Shown one piece after another: positions 44,871 through 57,215 of a stretch of 64,000 bases of DNA; position 1 is the stretch's first letter; each line of letters starts with the position of its first letter. Source of the stretch: Bugulina stolonifera (taxonomy: Eukaryota; Bryozoa; Gymnolaemata; Cheilostomatida; Bugulidae); contig OW285190.1 of NCBI GenBank assembly GCA_935421135.1, forward strand, positions 3,596,001 through 3,660,000, given 5' to 3'. The notes under the pieces were generated by a model. It was not told where the DNA came from and ran no database searches. It saw only the letters and a program-made list of their open reading frames with translations. Position numbers and translations under genes: made by a program.

Positions 44871-47819
44871 CTATAGAATAAGAAAGTGGTTTTCTCAGGA
44901 CAAATCGATTAGTTTTACAAACATTTAGATCAAAGCCACTTCAACTACATAATTAGGCTGTCCCCTTAACAGCAATCATCAATTTTATGTAGGCTAACTT
45001 TCGAATTAGCAGTTTATTTTAAATTACAAAGTCTTTGGTTGCAGCAAGGCAAAACTCTAGGTTTAATACAATGAAGTGTCGCGCAAAATTTAGATATACA
45101 GGAGAGAATTCGAGCTGAAAGTACAATTGACATTACAAGAACTAATAACTATTCTTCCTGGCTAGATTGGGGCTGATTTGACTATAGCTAATGTTACAAT
45201 GGGAGAAAAAGTAAAGGCTCTAGACTAAAATATTTGCTAATATCATAATCAGCCATTGGTACTTTCGATCAACAATTAATGTTTAGAGAACCTATTCGCA
45301 TAAACATGTTTGTCTTAGCACATACATTTGCATGATAGAATAACCTCAACTAAACAGCTACATGCAGTAATAAAAGGGCAATGAATCTAACAATAAATTA
45401 AAATGTCCAATCTATGTATTCATGTCACTTCAGAAAATAAATTGTCAATTTTTTAGCGTAATATATAAAAAACACCTAATCAAGGTTAAATTCCTGCACT
45501 AATTACAGTCTGGAAAACATAGTGTGACAAGGTGGCCAACAATATAAAATGGCGCATTCACTTACCTTTTAATGTCTAACTTTTTGCGGCTATTCAGTCA
45601 AACTCTCTCTCAATATTGGCTGGCACAGATGCTAGACTAGTGGTGAAGCAAGGAAAAATGAATGAGCCTGGTTTGAGCCTTTCCTTTTAGACCATATAGG
45701 TGTGATGAAGTTGAAAGAGCAACATCTGTGACAACACTTTGCTCAAAGAAAGTTAGAAATAGGATAGTACTCATGTGTACTGTAGGGATGAGCACTTGCC
45801 ACTTGGTTCATGTCTCCATGGACAAAAAGGGTAGTTGGACTGAGTAGAATGGAAATACCGAAATTAAGCCAATCGGTACACAGTATTACTGGTACTCAGT
45901 TCTCTGTACTTTGAATTCTGTACTGTGTCTTCTGTACTATAAATTCTGTACTGTATATTCTGCTATTGTTATCACTGAATTATTATCACTAATTGCTGCT
46001 GAAACCTACTAATTATGAGAATGCAACAATGGCCAGCACAACCTACCCCCATTCATTGATACCTTGTCTAACAGTGACAAAGAAACCAAGGTAGAATCAA
46101 CCCACATGTATAATGATGGAAATATTTAAATTTGACTTAACTAGGTGGTTGGTGGAGATACAAAGAAACTTTTCATGTGACACAAATTATATTTTATGTA
46201 CATTTCACACGGTCTGCGTAATACGGGTAATCCCAAGTGAAAATTATAATGTGAAGATAGTGCACACACTTCTCATGGAGAGTCCTGGTGCTGAGTAACA
46301 TTAAACCTTTAAATTTCAATTTAATTAGCTCTTACAAAATTTAGTTAATGCATTTAAATGTAAGAAGTGTATTTAAGCTCTTCAAATGCCTTCTTTTTAA
46401 AATGTTATCCCATTAATGTAAACTGATACCAGATATCTGTTAATCAACCAACATATTTATCAATATCTTTTGAAATCGACCTTTTAAAATACCTTTCCAT
46501 GCATTTACAAATTATATAGATTTGCACTCTAAAAAGTAATTTTGCTCTAGGTTCTACGCTCTGCTCTTCCTAATTCATGTCTTTCCTTCTTAGCAACTAT
46601 GGGGTAAACTTAAAATTTTATCTCTGGTTATAAAACTAAATCTTGATACCAAGCATTTTACTGGTTTAAATGTACACATTGAAGTTAGGTCATTACTTGG
46701 TCATGTGTTGTTGCTAGTGATGGTTCATTGCAGAACAGATGTCAAACAGCTGACTTCAGCAGTAAGACAGTGTTTTTCTGTTTGTGTCTCATATTGCCAA
46801 TTTCCATAGTTCAAACACAATCCATAATAACTGTGACCCATCCTAGAGATGTCTACGAAACTAGCAAAAATCTATAATTCAGATAAGAGTTTGTCTTGAG
46901 AAAGGGCTGAATGATTTGCTATTTATTCATGTTTAAACATTTTATTTGTTTTTAAATTATGTTTCAAGAGCAAAATAATTACGTTTTAGGCTCTATATAG
47001 TTCATGGGGAATTTAAATGTTAATTACCTGTTTAATTGCCTACATGTTGTATTCCTCTGTTACTTAAACATGTAATTGGTTACATTGGGTTTGGATCAAT
47101 TAGGCCCAATGTTTCCTAAAGTTGGTGCCCAAAATGTAACAATATTAACATGAAAATTCGGCCTGGTCGGTACATGTACTTGTACATCATCATTTTCACC
47201 GCTACAGCTGAACTAGGAACAAAAGCGGTGCACAAATAAATCAGATAGAATCTAAAAAACTATAGATCTGAAATCTGCCTTAGACTTGTGCATCAACATT
47301 ATGCATGCAGTCAGGAGCTGCTGCACACCATAATGAGTGCAGCCAAAGTAAGCCACTCAGTACTCCACAACCTTGATTCAGTTGGTACCCAGTTTTATTC
47401 AGTTTGTACTCAGTTATTACTCAGTACTCAGTCATTGTGATACTAGGTTTTAATCAACTTGCCACTTACATTAACAGAATTATTGTTATTAAGGGAGATA
47501 ATTCTAGGGCATTGAGGTAAAAAATAAGAATAGCATGAAGATATATTAGTGTTTTGTGCTTCAAATTCTTAGCAAGCACCAAAATAACTAAACTAATTTC
47601 ATTTCTTGCTGTACACCATATTCTCATGAAGTACATGTAGGTAAAGGAGATAGTTGCATAGTGTTGATTGTGCTGTCACAACTACATGAAAATAGACTAA
47701 GAATAAAAGCAGAGGTTGGGCATCGCTGGACAAATACATCCGAAAGCATCTGATAAAGTATTAACATATTATACTTACCTCAATTGTGCGTACAACTGTC
47801 TTCTTGAATAACTATACCA
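44871..47819. other. unrecognised interior of the 12.35-kb element
   Basis: It is AT-rich, with imperfect repeats of TTCTGTACT (45895-45965) and GTACTCAGT (47365-47450). I see no gene. Confidence 0.5.
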
Positions 47820-48208
47820 CCTATTACTGCCCATAAACTCCCAGAAAAGCAAATGAGGACATTATGTTGGAGAGAGGACAAATCCAATAATTACTCTGAG
47901 ACAGAACTCTATGTACAAGAACTCACACCATGTAAATGAGGACATTGTTAGAAAGGTCAGACAACTTCAAAATCAATTTGATATGAGGAATCCCACCAAC
48001 TAAATGGGGACACATGAATACAAATTCTCAAAATGCACATACTCACTCTGTGCCATAAATGATGTCAAGTGGGGACTGGCTTGGATTCTAATGAAACCAA
48101 GACCGTCCCGCATAAATTTTCTTGCTGATCAAGGAAATTAGGCTACGACAACTGAGGACGTCCTCATTTGACGGCATGTCCCCATCTGCAGGCGAGAGTA
48201 CTCGCCAA
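47820..48208. repeat. right subterminal AAATGAGGAC-type repeats
   Basis: Motif variants occur near 47850, 47934, 48003, 48068 and 48150-48175, in both orientations, just inside the right end. A hairpin GGCGAGAGTACTCGCC lies at 48191-48206. Subterminal arrays of this kind are often transposase-binding sites. Confidence 0.6.
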
Positions 48209-48236
48209 AGACTGCATTTGACACCTTCCGCTAGTA
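48209..48236. repeat. right terminal inverted repeat of the 12.35-kb element
   Basis: On the minus strand it reads TACTAGCGGAAGGTGT then CAAATGCAGTC, paralleling the left end. Confidence 0.65.
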
Positions 48237-48242
48237 CACATA
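48237..48242. repeat. target-site duplication CACATA (right)
   Basis: On the minus strand it reads TATGTG in the pol frame, matching the left copy with one change. Confidence 0.7.
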
Positions 48243-51200
48243 AACTTGCTGATCCTCTAGCAATGGAGGTAGCTTTACTGCTCTGTGCCTTCTGTTAAAC
48301 TGAGTTTGAGACTCTAAACGCTTCGTTGTTTCCTTCTCACGGATAACTGACTCACAAGGCACCCGAGGCTCAAGTGCCGATGGCAAGCTGGGTATGGTAG
48401 TGCGAAGCTTTCTATTCATCAGAAGCTCAGCAGGGGAATGACCATTCTCTAGAGGTGAAGAGCGATAGGCCAAAAGTGCCATATAAGGATCTGCTTCCTT
48501 TTTCAGAAGCCGTTTTACTGTTTGTACAGTACGTTCTGCTAAACCGTTAGCTTGAGCATGCTTGGGTGAGCTAGTAACATGAATAAAATCATAATCAGCT
48601 GAAAATTTTCTGAACTCTTCTGAGGCGTACTGTGGACCATTGTCTGAAACCAACATTTCTGGTATGCCATGACGGGCGAAAATACTCTTAAAACACCGAA
48701 TGACAGATCGGCTGTTGAGTTCAACAGGTTTTGCTATTTCAATAAAACGAGAATAGTAATCTACAACTACCAAAAACCATTCATTGTTTAAGTAAAACAT
48801 ATCACTACCTACACGTTCCCAAGGACGTTGTGGAAACTCGCACCTCATCAAAGGTTCTTTCACTACATTTGCGTGTCTTTGGCAGACTTTGCAGTTTCGC
48901 ACCATTTCAGCTATCATCTGACTCATCCTTGGCCACCACATGGCTTGTCGAGCACGCTCGCGACATTTTGTAATTCCTAAATGGCCTTTATGTACTCTGC
49001 GAATCATCTCCATTCTAGAGGACATTGGAATGACAATTCTCCCTTCGTACACCAAAAGTTCATCTACTAATGACAATTTGGAACGGTTTTCATAAAATGG
49101 AAGTAGAACAGAGTCTTCTGCTGCTAAGTAGAATGGCCACTCTGATTTAACGAATGATCTAACTCGTGCCAATACTTCATCTTCCAACTGTAACTGTTTC
49201 AGCTGGTTTAACCTTCTATCAGAAGCATTAGCTTTCAACATCTCTAGACTATAAACTTCCACCTCCTCAACAAAAGTAACATCTTGAAGGCTAGGTTTTA
49301 CATTAGATCTACTGAGAGCATCAGCTACTATGTTATCTTTCCCTGCAATGTGCTCTATGACGTAACTGTATCTCATTAAGCGCATTCTAAACCTCTGAAT
49401 TCGTATGGGAAGCTTATCTAATTCTATGTCATTTAGCAAGGGCACTAAAGGCTTATGGTCGGTTTGAACTACTACCTTGAGACCAATAATATAATCTTTA
49501 AACTTTTCTAATGCCCATACAATGCCGAGTGCCTCTTGTTCTATGGTTGCATAGCGTTTTTCTGTTTCAGTCAATGACCTAGAAGCAGCAGACACTACTC
49601 TGAAGATTCCTGAAGGTTGTCTTTGTAGCAACACTGCACCTAGGCCGCTACGGCAAGCATCTGTTTGAATCACAGTTTGAAAAGTAGGGTTGTAGGCTGC
49701 TAATTCCACGGAGCGACAAAGTTCAGTTTTGATTTGATTAAAAGCACTCTCTTGAGAGGTGCCCCAATACCACTGCGTACCTTTACACAGCAAAGTTCTT
49801 AAGGGGTCGCTCAAGCTCCCTAATACCGGAGTAAACTTACTAAGCTGATTTGCCATGCCAAGAAAACTGCGTACATCAGTTATGTTTTGGGGAGTTGGAA
49901 AATCCTGGATACCTTGAACCGATTCTTTACTTGGCTTAATGCCATCACCAGATATGACATGGCCAAGAAATGTTATGCTTCTACATGAAAATTCACACTT
50001 GGACTCATTCAGCGTCATACCAGCATCTGAAATACGCCTTAATACCTCACAGACACGTCTATCGTGCTCCTCTACAGACTGCCCCCAAATACAAACGTCA
50101 TCCATATGTACAACCACGCCTTCCAATCCACTCAGAACCTCTGATACAATCTTAGCATATATCTCTGGACTGGATGATAAACCAAATGGGAGTCTATTGT
50201 ATGCAAATCTACCAAAAGGTGTAAGGAATGTGGTAAGAAGTTTTGACTTGTCAGATAATGGTATTTGGTAAAATCCAGAGTTAGCATCCAACTTAGTAAA
50301 TATTTTGCCATTGCCCAGTTTTGCTAAACTTGCTTCAACATGAGACATCGGATACACCTCTCTACGAACTACTTTATTTAATTGTGTATAATCGACACAC
50401 ACACGCACTCGGCCACTTGCTTTGGGAACAGCCACCATAGGAGATACCCAATCAGTTGGTTGCTGTACTTCAAAGATAACACCTTCATCTACCATGGCTT
50501 GGAGCTCTGTTTTGACTTTGCTAAGCAAGGGATAGGCAACTGAACGCGGAGTATAGATGGCATATGGAGGACTATTGTCTTGCTTGATCTGGATGTCAAC
50601 CTCACGATGCATTTTCCCTAAGCCCTTAAAAAGTGCACTGAATTCTTGTTTAAAAAACTTACTACTTTTGTCAACAATATTTATGTCCAATGAATCTGTT
50701 ACACATAACTTTATAAGACCTAACCTGACACATGCTGTCCTACCTAAAAGGGCTTTAGTGCCATCAACTACATAGAACCTTTCAAAAATGCTATTTCTAC
50801 CTACAATGATGTTGGACTCAAAATAGCCATGTACAGTAAGTTGGGTACCACTAGCTTGACATAAATGCTTATCAGTTGGATATAAAGACATCTTATTACA
50901 AAAGCTCTTAGGAATAACCAACACATCTGCTCCAGAGTCCAGTTTGAAATAAATGGGTGTGTTGAGCTTACTGACACGTACCTTTTTTACCCAAGGTTCT
51001 ATCTGTCCTTTGGTATCATTGACTACTCCCATAAAGTTGTGTAAGGAGTCACATTCACTGTTTTCCGCATCTGTCACTTCCTGTATGATTTTGGAGTTGC
51101 AGCACCGTGCATAGTGTCCCGGTTTATGACATTTGTTGCATCTGCTGTCTATAGCTGGGCACTTGCCCTTAGTATGTTTTCTGTATCCGCAGCGTTTGCA

Positions 51201-51823
51201 TGGATGGCCTGGAGAAGTAGCTTCTCTAGGTTTAGTTACCTCTGTTACCTTATCAGTATCTGAAACTGGAATTGATGAAAACAGTTTATTGTCATTTACC
51301 TCTTTGATGTTGTTGTCAACTTGTTCAAATTGCCTGGCCATGTTTACAACAACTGCTTCAGTTAGCTTCTCAACATCCATTTTCTGCATTTCTCTACTGC
51401 ATGCAATGTCTCTTATGCCAACCACTATTCGATCTCGCATTTGCTCACTTTGGTTAGCAAACTCACATCGGTCAGCTGAATCATTTAAGATGCGTATGTA
51501 CTGCTCGACTGTCTCTCCAGCTTGTTGGTCACGTCGAAAAAACTTTGCACGCTCATATATTATATACTTCCTAGGTGAAAAGTATTTGCCAATGCTTCTC
51601 TGACCTTCTGGTAGTCTTTACGATCATCATCGGATAAGTCTAGCCCACTAAATATGCTTTCACTCCTGTTTCCCATACAGTACAAGAAACTATCTATTTG
51701 TAATTGTGCATCTTCATCACATATTTTAGAAATATTTCTATACCTGTCCCAACGTCCAATCCACTCCGTCCATCTTTCAGGTTGGAAATCAAATTCCTGC
51801 GGTGGATTAAACTTCTGAGCCAT
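48237..51823 (-). pseudogene. gag-pol: Gypsy-C gag-pol (main part), frameshifted and truncated
   Basis: Gag begins at the ATG at 51823. The frame breaks near 51585 in an A-rich spot, consistent with loss of one base, and resumes to run unbroken from about 51570 to 48237. Gag retains the RDRIVVGIRD block and two knuckles, CKRCGYRKHTKGKC and CNKCHKPGHYARCC. It runs without a stop into protease (LDSGAD), RT (FTKLDANSGF, HMDDVCIWG), RNase H (QTDACRSG, EQEALG, QTDHKPL) and integrase (HKGHLG...CKVC, SDMFY, SDNGPQY, GLAERTV). The Pol tail is separated by the 12.35-kb insertion. Unlike Gypsy-B there is no stop between gag and pol. Confidence 0.88.
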
Positions 51824-51846
51824 GTTATACAGTTATTGTTGTTTCT

Positions 51847-51864
51847 AGTTAGTACTGGCTACCA
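51847..51864 (-). other. primer-binding site of Gypsy-C
   Basis: On the minus strand TGGTAGCCAGTACTAAC directly follows the LTR end ATACAACA. The TGG start fits a tRNA 3' CCA. Confidence 0.75.
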
Positions 51865-52018
51865 TGTTGTATTATACTGGTTATGGTTTATTGCATACAT
51901 AACATGTCAGTCCTAAAACAGGTCTGAAGCTCAACTGAACATACAACATGCTGCTACATATGCTATGCTTGCTAGAGGATAATCTTATAGCTATGTCAGT
52001 AGCAGTAATCATACAACA
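51865..52018 (-). repeat. Gypsy-C 5' LTR (154 bp)
   Basis: It matches 35233-35381 with a 5-bp insertion. Its ends TGTTGTAT/ATACAACA are mutually inverted. Confidence 0.92.
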
Positions 52019-55000
52019 ATTACAGGACTCTCTGAAGATGTCAATGGAACAGAAGTACACAAGTATTTAGGTGAGTTATAAGCTATCGAGTATCATTTAG
52101 TCACACAATTTACTAAACTGCTCTAAGTACACGGTATATAATGGCATATTCACCACATGATTCTAGGAGTACCGTATGCAAAGCCACCTACAGGAGATTT
52201 AAGATTTGCCAAGCCGGAGATTCACGGTTCATTTGCTGGTGGAAAATTGAATGGGACTGCATTAGGCAACATGTGCTACCAGGCTGGTCCATCCGGTTTT
52301 GTTGGTAGTGAAGACTGTTTATTCCTCAATATTTACACACCGGCATCGACATCAAAGAAGGCGAGTTATATTAACATAAATATAATGCACTTTACCTGTT
52401 TGTTGATGCCATCCAGAATGATGTCATATTCACCTGCATACTGATCTTATCCTCCTGTGTATTATTCCAGAGTGTTCTCATTTGGATCCATGGAGGAGGA
52501 TTCATGCAAGGCTCTGGAGGACTTTACGATCCAACAAACATTGTAGCTCTTGAAAATGTTGTAGTTGTCACCATCAACTATCGCTTAGGAGCTCTTGGTT
52601 TCCTCTCCACCGGGGACAGTAGACTTCCAGGGAATTATGGGTTGTGGGATCAAAGACTTGCTATTCAGTGGGTTAAAGAGAACATAGAAGATTATGGAGG
52701 TGATCTAGACAGTATCACACTGTTTGGAGAGTCAGCAGGTGCCATGTCTGCTGGGTTTCACATGCTTTCACCTGTCAACAATAATTCATTATTCCAAAGA
52801 GTTATTACAGAGAGCGGGTCAGGGTTGGGTGTGGCTCCATTTGTTCATGATCATCTAAAGATAATCAAACCTATTCTTACCTCTTTAAACTGCACATTGG
52901 ACAATAGCTTGAGAAGTTGCCTGGGAAGTAAGAACATTTTGGAATTGATAAATTCGGCCATGTCTAGTACCTCTGGGTTGTTTAGTCCTAGAATAGATAA
53001 CGATTATCTCCACTTTGGTATTCCTCAAATCATCGACAGTTTTACTCGTAACGGCGCTTCCTCAGAAACAACCAAGATGGTCGGTAACTTTGGAAGTTAT
53101 GATTTGCTAAGTGGATGGAATAATCAAGAAGGCCTGTTCATGATTGTTACCCTTCTACGTACGACTCCTTCTGTCAATTCTACTCTACTCCACCAGGGTC
53201 TCTCGGCTGAACTTCTCGCTAAATTGCTGCGTGTTAATCCTTTTCCTAAGTCTGGAGCATTTCACGATGATGAGTACTGCAGTTTAATCATAGGTCTCTT
53301 CACAGAGTTCTACATGAATAGCCCTGAGAAACTCAACAGCGATGGAAGGTCAATGGAGGACAAACGGTTAGAGATATTCACACAGATTGCAGGTTGGTGA
53401 TTCTCGCAGACATGAAATGCACACAAGATCATATTTTGTCTTGCGTTATGTTACTACTGGTACGCTATCGAAGCTAAAAAATTCAGAGTGTTTGATATAC
53501 AATGTACATACATTAGTAAATTTGTTCTTGGAGTTTGATGTTTAAAATTCGGATTCGTAACATTCATGCATATACTTTGCATAGGCTAGATAGGAGGCAG
53601 CAATGAACCAATAGTTAACTTCTCAACACCATCTTGAAGTCAGCATATACCAAGGTTTTACGGATAAAATACTAGATGCACATATTTTGTGTCATATAAA
53701 ATTTTAGGTGATGTTGTGGTGGTATTACCCACAATTCAACAGTTACAGCTACACAGTGCTATATCAAACAGGAACACATTTGCCTATGAATTTGCTAATA
53801 AGAGAACTGGTCCCGGACTATTTGATGAAGGCCCTGATTGGTTGAGAACAGGAGCAGTACATGTGGATGAGATACCATTCGTGTTTGGATTTAGACCAAC
53901 TGGTTAGTATAGTAACAAAGCTATCTTAGTGGCTCTATGAATTCAAGTGTATCAAATTTTTTTTCCCATTTGCCGTCATTCAAAGCCAGCATGTTACAAT
54001 ATGAGTGTGGTGTGTGAATACGTTATTATAGCATCTCAAAAGTACTGTCGCATAGTACTTCAAAAGCATCCCATAGACCTTCCCAATTATTTTCTGCATG
54101 CTATTCTATAGTGTAGCAATGAAATTGATATTTGGCAACTTGAGTTACACATTAAAACGTAAATAAATATTTTGTGAGAGCTCCATTTAATTTCTCATCT
54201 GGAGACAGAAAAACTAGAGCAGGGCAGTTCAATTGGTAATGATGATGTCAATGTGCCTTTTTACTGCACAGGTTTCTCTGCTGGATACAATGCTAGTGAT
54301 GCAGAGAAAGAACTTTCTAGAAGGATGATAAAGCAGTGGGCTGACTTTGCTAGAACTGGGTAAATTATGGTTATCCTACATCAATGCACAATGTGAGAGG
54401 GAAATGATAGAACATCTTATATTCTGTCTCATATTACTACTACATGAAGGCTATAGTTATATTTGTTCCATATTTGAATTGCTGCACCGTACAGACATGA
54501 AAGGATTGAACCTTGTATCGATCCCTTGGGTTATAACTATACCCATACAAATATAAATGTATTTACACATTTTTACCGTCTAGTAACCCTTCCACTGTGG
54601 ACTATAGAAAGTTTGAATATCCACGTGACCAGTCCTACACACAACTAAAGACAGGACAGCCTGAGATCCTCACATTCCCCTACAACAGTAAGGAGAGGCT
54701 CCTATCCTCCGTAATCTCTGCTCTGGTACAGGATCAAGAGATTGTCCAATCAACAACCAGCACTGGGACAACCACCGCTGGCACTACTGAGGAGATATGT
54801 GCTAATATGACCAGTAAGTCCATCTATTAATATACTTGTACTTTTCTAAATAATGTCTCCTACTATTGATACAATTGACTGCTGAGTCTAGTTACTAATA
54901 ATCCTGCTGTAGTACGATTAGTCGGGAGTTCTAGATTGAGGTTTGAACTTAGCAGGTTAGTAACATGCATGCAGTTTCTATGAGAATTCTTAGTTATAAA

Positions 55001-56764
55001 TGTGGGAAGCTCCCTCAAAATACGGTAGAGGTTGAACAGACAATCTAGGTAGAATGTCATTTCCCACTCCTCCTGAACGTTGTCCCTAATAAAAATATGG
55101 CTCCTGCTGCCTGTTCATAAAGGACCACCTTATAATTACAAAGTTTACCATACTTCTAGAGTTATCCCCTCTGTATTTACAGACGACTATTTGAATGGAA
55201 TGTTGAGTCTCACTCCACAGGAAGCAGACAAGGTCATCACAATGTCACTAGTAGTAGCTGTACTACTAGCAGCACTCTGTATCATCTTTATCATATCTGT
55301 CATCCAGCTTAAGATAAAGATTGCCAGAAATAAAAGGAGATAATTACTAAATTTAGGATACAATATTAAATCTGCCCTGCGTCATAACTATTGCTAATTC
55401 ACATTACATGTACATGTGGTTACATATTTTTGTAAGTTCTGCTTGCTTGTTATATAGCTGTACACATTGAGAGTATTACATATTATTTTCTATGTGAAGT
55501 TTACCTAAATTTGTACCTATCTAAAGTTTTGTCATCAATTATAACTATTTTAATCTTCAGCTGTTAATAATTATTTTATTATCCACATTATTAGGTGTCT
55601 TTGAGACGGTGGGTTGATGGGGTGGCAAAAAAATATAGAAAATATTTCATTTTAAAATTCACAGCATCAGTGTGCATTTATTATTGCTACTAGCTTAATT
55701 TAAATGAAACAAGTTATACATTATTGAACCAACTTTTGTAACATACATTTGCTTATGTCTCATTATAATCATAATATTATTTGTATGAATATGGCAGTCA
55801 ACCATTAATGGAACCCATCATTTGCTACTATATTTATGTGCCATGTGGTTGTACCTGTGTGTCTCTTAGCCTACATGTACAGTGTACATGCACGTAGAAC
55901 TAACTACCTCTTGTCCTAAGTAGTAGCAGTAGACTGTGTCTATATAACTGAGTGTCTACACATATTGGTGCAGGCCTATTATTATACATGTAATTCTTAA
56001 AATTTGTCCTCTCTTTTACTTTTTCTTTCCTGAGAAGGGACAACTCCAACAACGCTCATATACATGGACATGTACATATTTATGGTGTTTGGCAGATTCA
56101 AATTAAGAACTAAGGTTTGAACTCATCTTTATTGACTGGGACGTAAAGTGCTTGTGCTGTGAGTGCTGGTTTCCAGGGTAGAGACTTTCCAAAAGTAATC
56201 CACATGACAATATTGTTATAAGGAACACTGAGAAGTGAACTGTAGTCATTCCACTTATACAGTTATTCCATGTTTTGTCTCAATATACTACAATGAATAT
56301 AACAAGTTATTCCTTTCCCTACTTCCGGTTCCTATAATTAAGTCTAAGTAGCTATTCCCTGAATTGCTTCCTCCTTCCAAAGCCAGCTAGTAGCCAACAG
56401 CATCCCAAATTTTATCCTATCATCAGTCATGCAAGATATCTCACACATAGTTAGCATAGCAAGTTTTTGTAGTTGTGTACAATACATATTATACATGTAC
56501 ATGTAGATGCATGTATGTCACCAAAGTAGAGTTGTCTTACCTTTACAAGGACAAGAGTTGTTGTTCTATAGTTCATATAAATAATTAATGGCAGTAGTGG
56601 CTTCTATGACACAGTTTTACATTTAGAGTCTGTACTCTCAGTATGTATATACTAAAGGTTATATTTACCTACATGTGTCTACTCATGCTATACCCACCTG
56701 TATCAGAAGTTGCCACACGTTCACTTACATGTACGTGTAGCTCAGCACTAGTAGCACCACCAAT

Positions 56765-56910
56765 TTATATCATCTTTATCATATCTGTCATCCAGCTTAA
56801 GATAAAGATTGCCAGAAATAAGAGGAGATAATTACTAAATTTGTGATACAATATTAATTCTGCTCTGCCTCATAATTATTGCTAATTCACATGTACATGT
56901 AGTTACATAC
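56765..56910 (+). pseudogene. duplicated CE-3-type last-exon fragment
   Basis: It repeats 55286-55430 almost exactly, from TATCATCTTTATCATATCTG through the stop codon into the 3' flank. It encodes only the end of the membrane helix and the basic tail. Confidence 0.85.
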
Positions 56911-57089
56911 TGAAGCACGACAACTCCAAATATGTGTTAGAGGAGCACCATAGTCTCAATCAATAAATGTAGTAGCAGTAGCTAGCACCATGATCTATAA
57001 AGGTACATGAAGTAGGCAATCCATTCCTCACCCACAGCTTGCACATGTATGTCCATCATTCGATATACATTCATGTATGTCTGTTTTAG

Positions 57090-57215
57090 AAGCCACACAT
57101 TGGCAACATGAGCCACACATTGGCAGCATGAGCCACACATTGGCAGCATGGACCACACATTAGCACCATGAGCCACACATTGGCACCATGAACCACACAA
57201 TGGCACCATGAGCCA
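57090..57215 (+). repeat. 20-bp minisatellite, ~6 copies
   Basis: Units of AGCCACACATTGGCAGCATG with substitutions. Confidence 0.9.

Larger units (their letters stand above)
35887..48236. mobile_element. 12.35-kb TIR element inserted in Gypsy-C pol
   Basis: Both ends begin TACTAGC, and the ends share CAAATGCAGTC about 17 bases in and CTGCAG further in. They are flanked by a 6-bp imperfect duplication and fall exactly where Gypsy-C pol is broken. AAATGAGGAC-type motifs occur near both ends and in a central array. No known transposase is recognised. It carries a partial intron-containing gene on the minus strand, SINEs, a MITE and a LINE fragment, so parts of the interior may be later insertions. 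The superfamily is unassigned. Confidence 0.65.
35233..52018 (-). mobile_element. Gypsy-C: Ty3/gypsy retrotransposon inserted in CE-3 exon 1
   Basis: The leftward element is bounded by LTRs at 35233-35381 and 51865-52018 that differ mainly by a 5-bp indel. A primer-binding site lies next to the right LTR and a purine tract next to the left one. Gag-pol is on the minus strand and is split by a 12.35-kb insertion (35887-48236). Without that insertion the element would be about 4.4 kb. The flanking host bases (ACCTC and ATTAC) do not form a duplication. Confidence 0.9.
35177..55343 (+). pseudogene. CE-3: carboxylesterase-like gene split in exon 1 by a retroelement nest
   Basis: Exon 1 is present in two pieces. 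Segment 35177-35232 encodes the signal peptide start and 52019-52070 the last 17 codons. A 16.8-kb insertion separates them. The later exons are 52167-52360, 52471-53392, 53708-53902, 54272-54359, 54584-54813 and 55183-55343, with the same phases as CE-4. They keep the HGGG, GESAG, NNQEG and GAVH motifs, the Thr-rich stalk and the membrane helix. Against CE-4, about 39 bp of exon 1 is missing at the break. Intron 2 has a GC donor (AAG/GCGAGT). The body is undamaged, which fits a recent interruption. Without its signal peptide the protein could not enter the secretory route, so I call it a pseudogene. Confidence 0.85.

Noticed and set aside
49939..51603. Plus-strand ORFs at 49939, 50557 and 51133
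   Set aside because: They are antisense shadows of Gypsy-C pol and gag.
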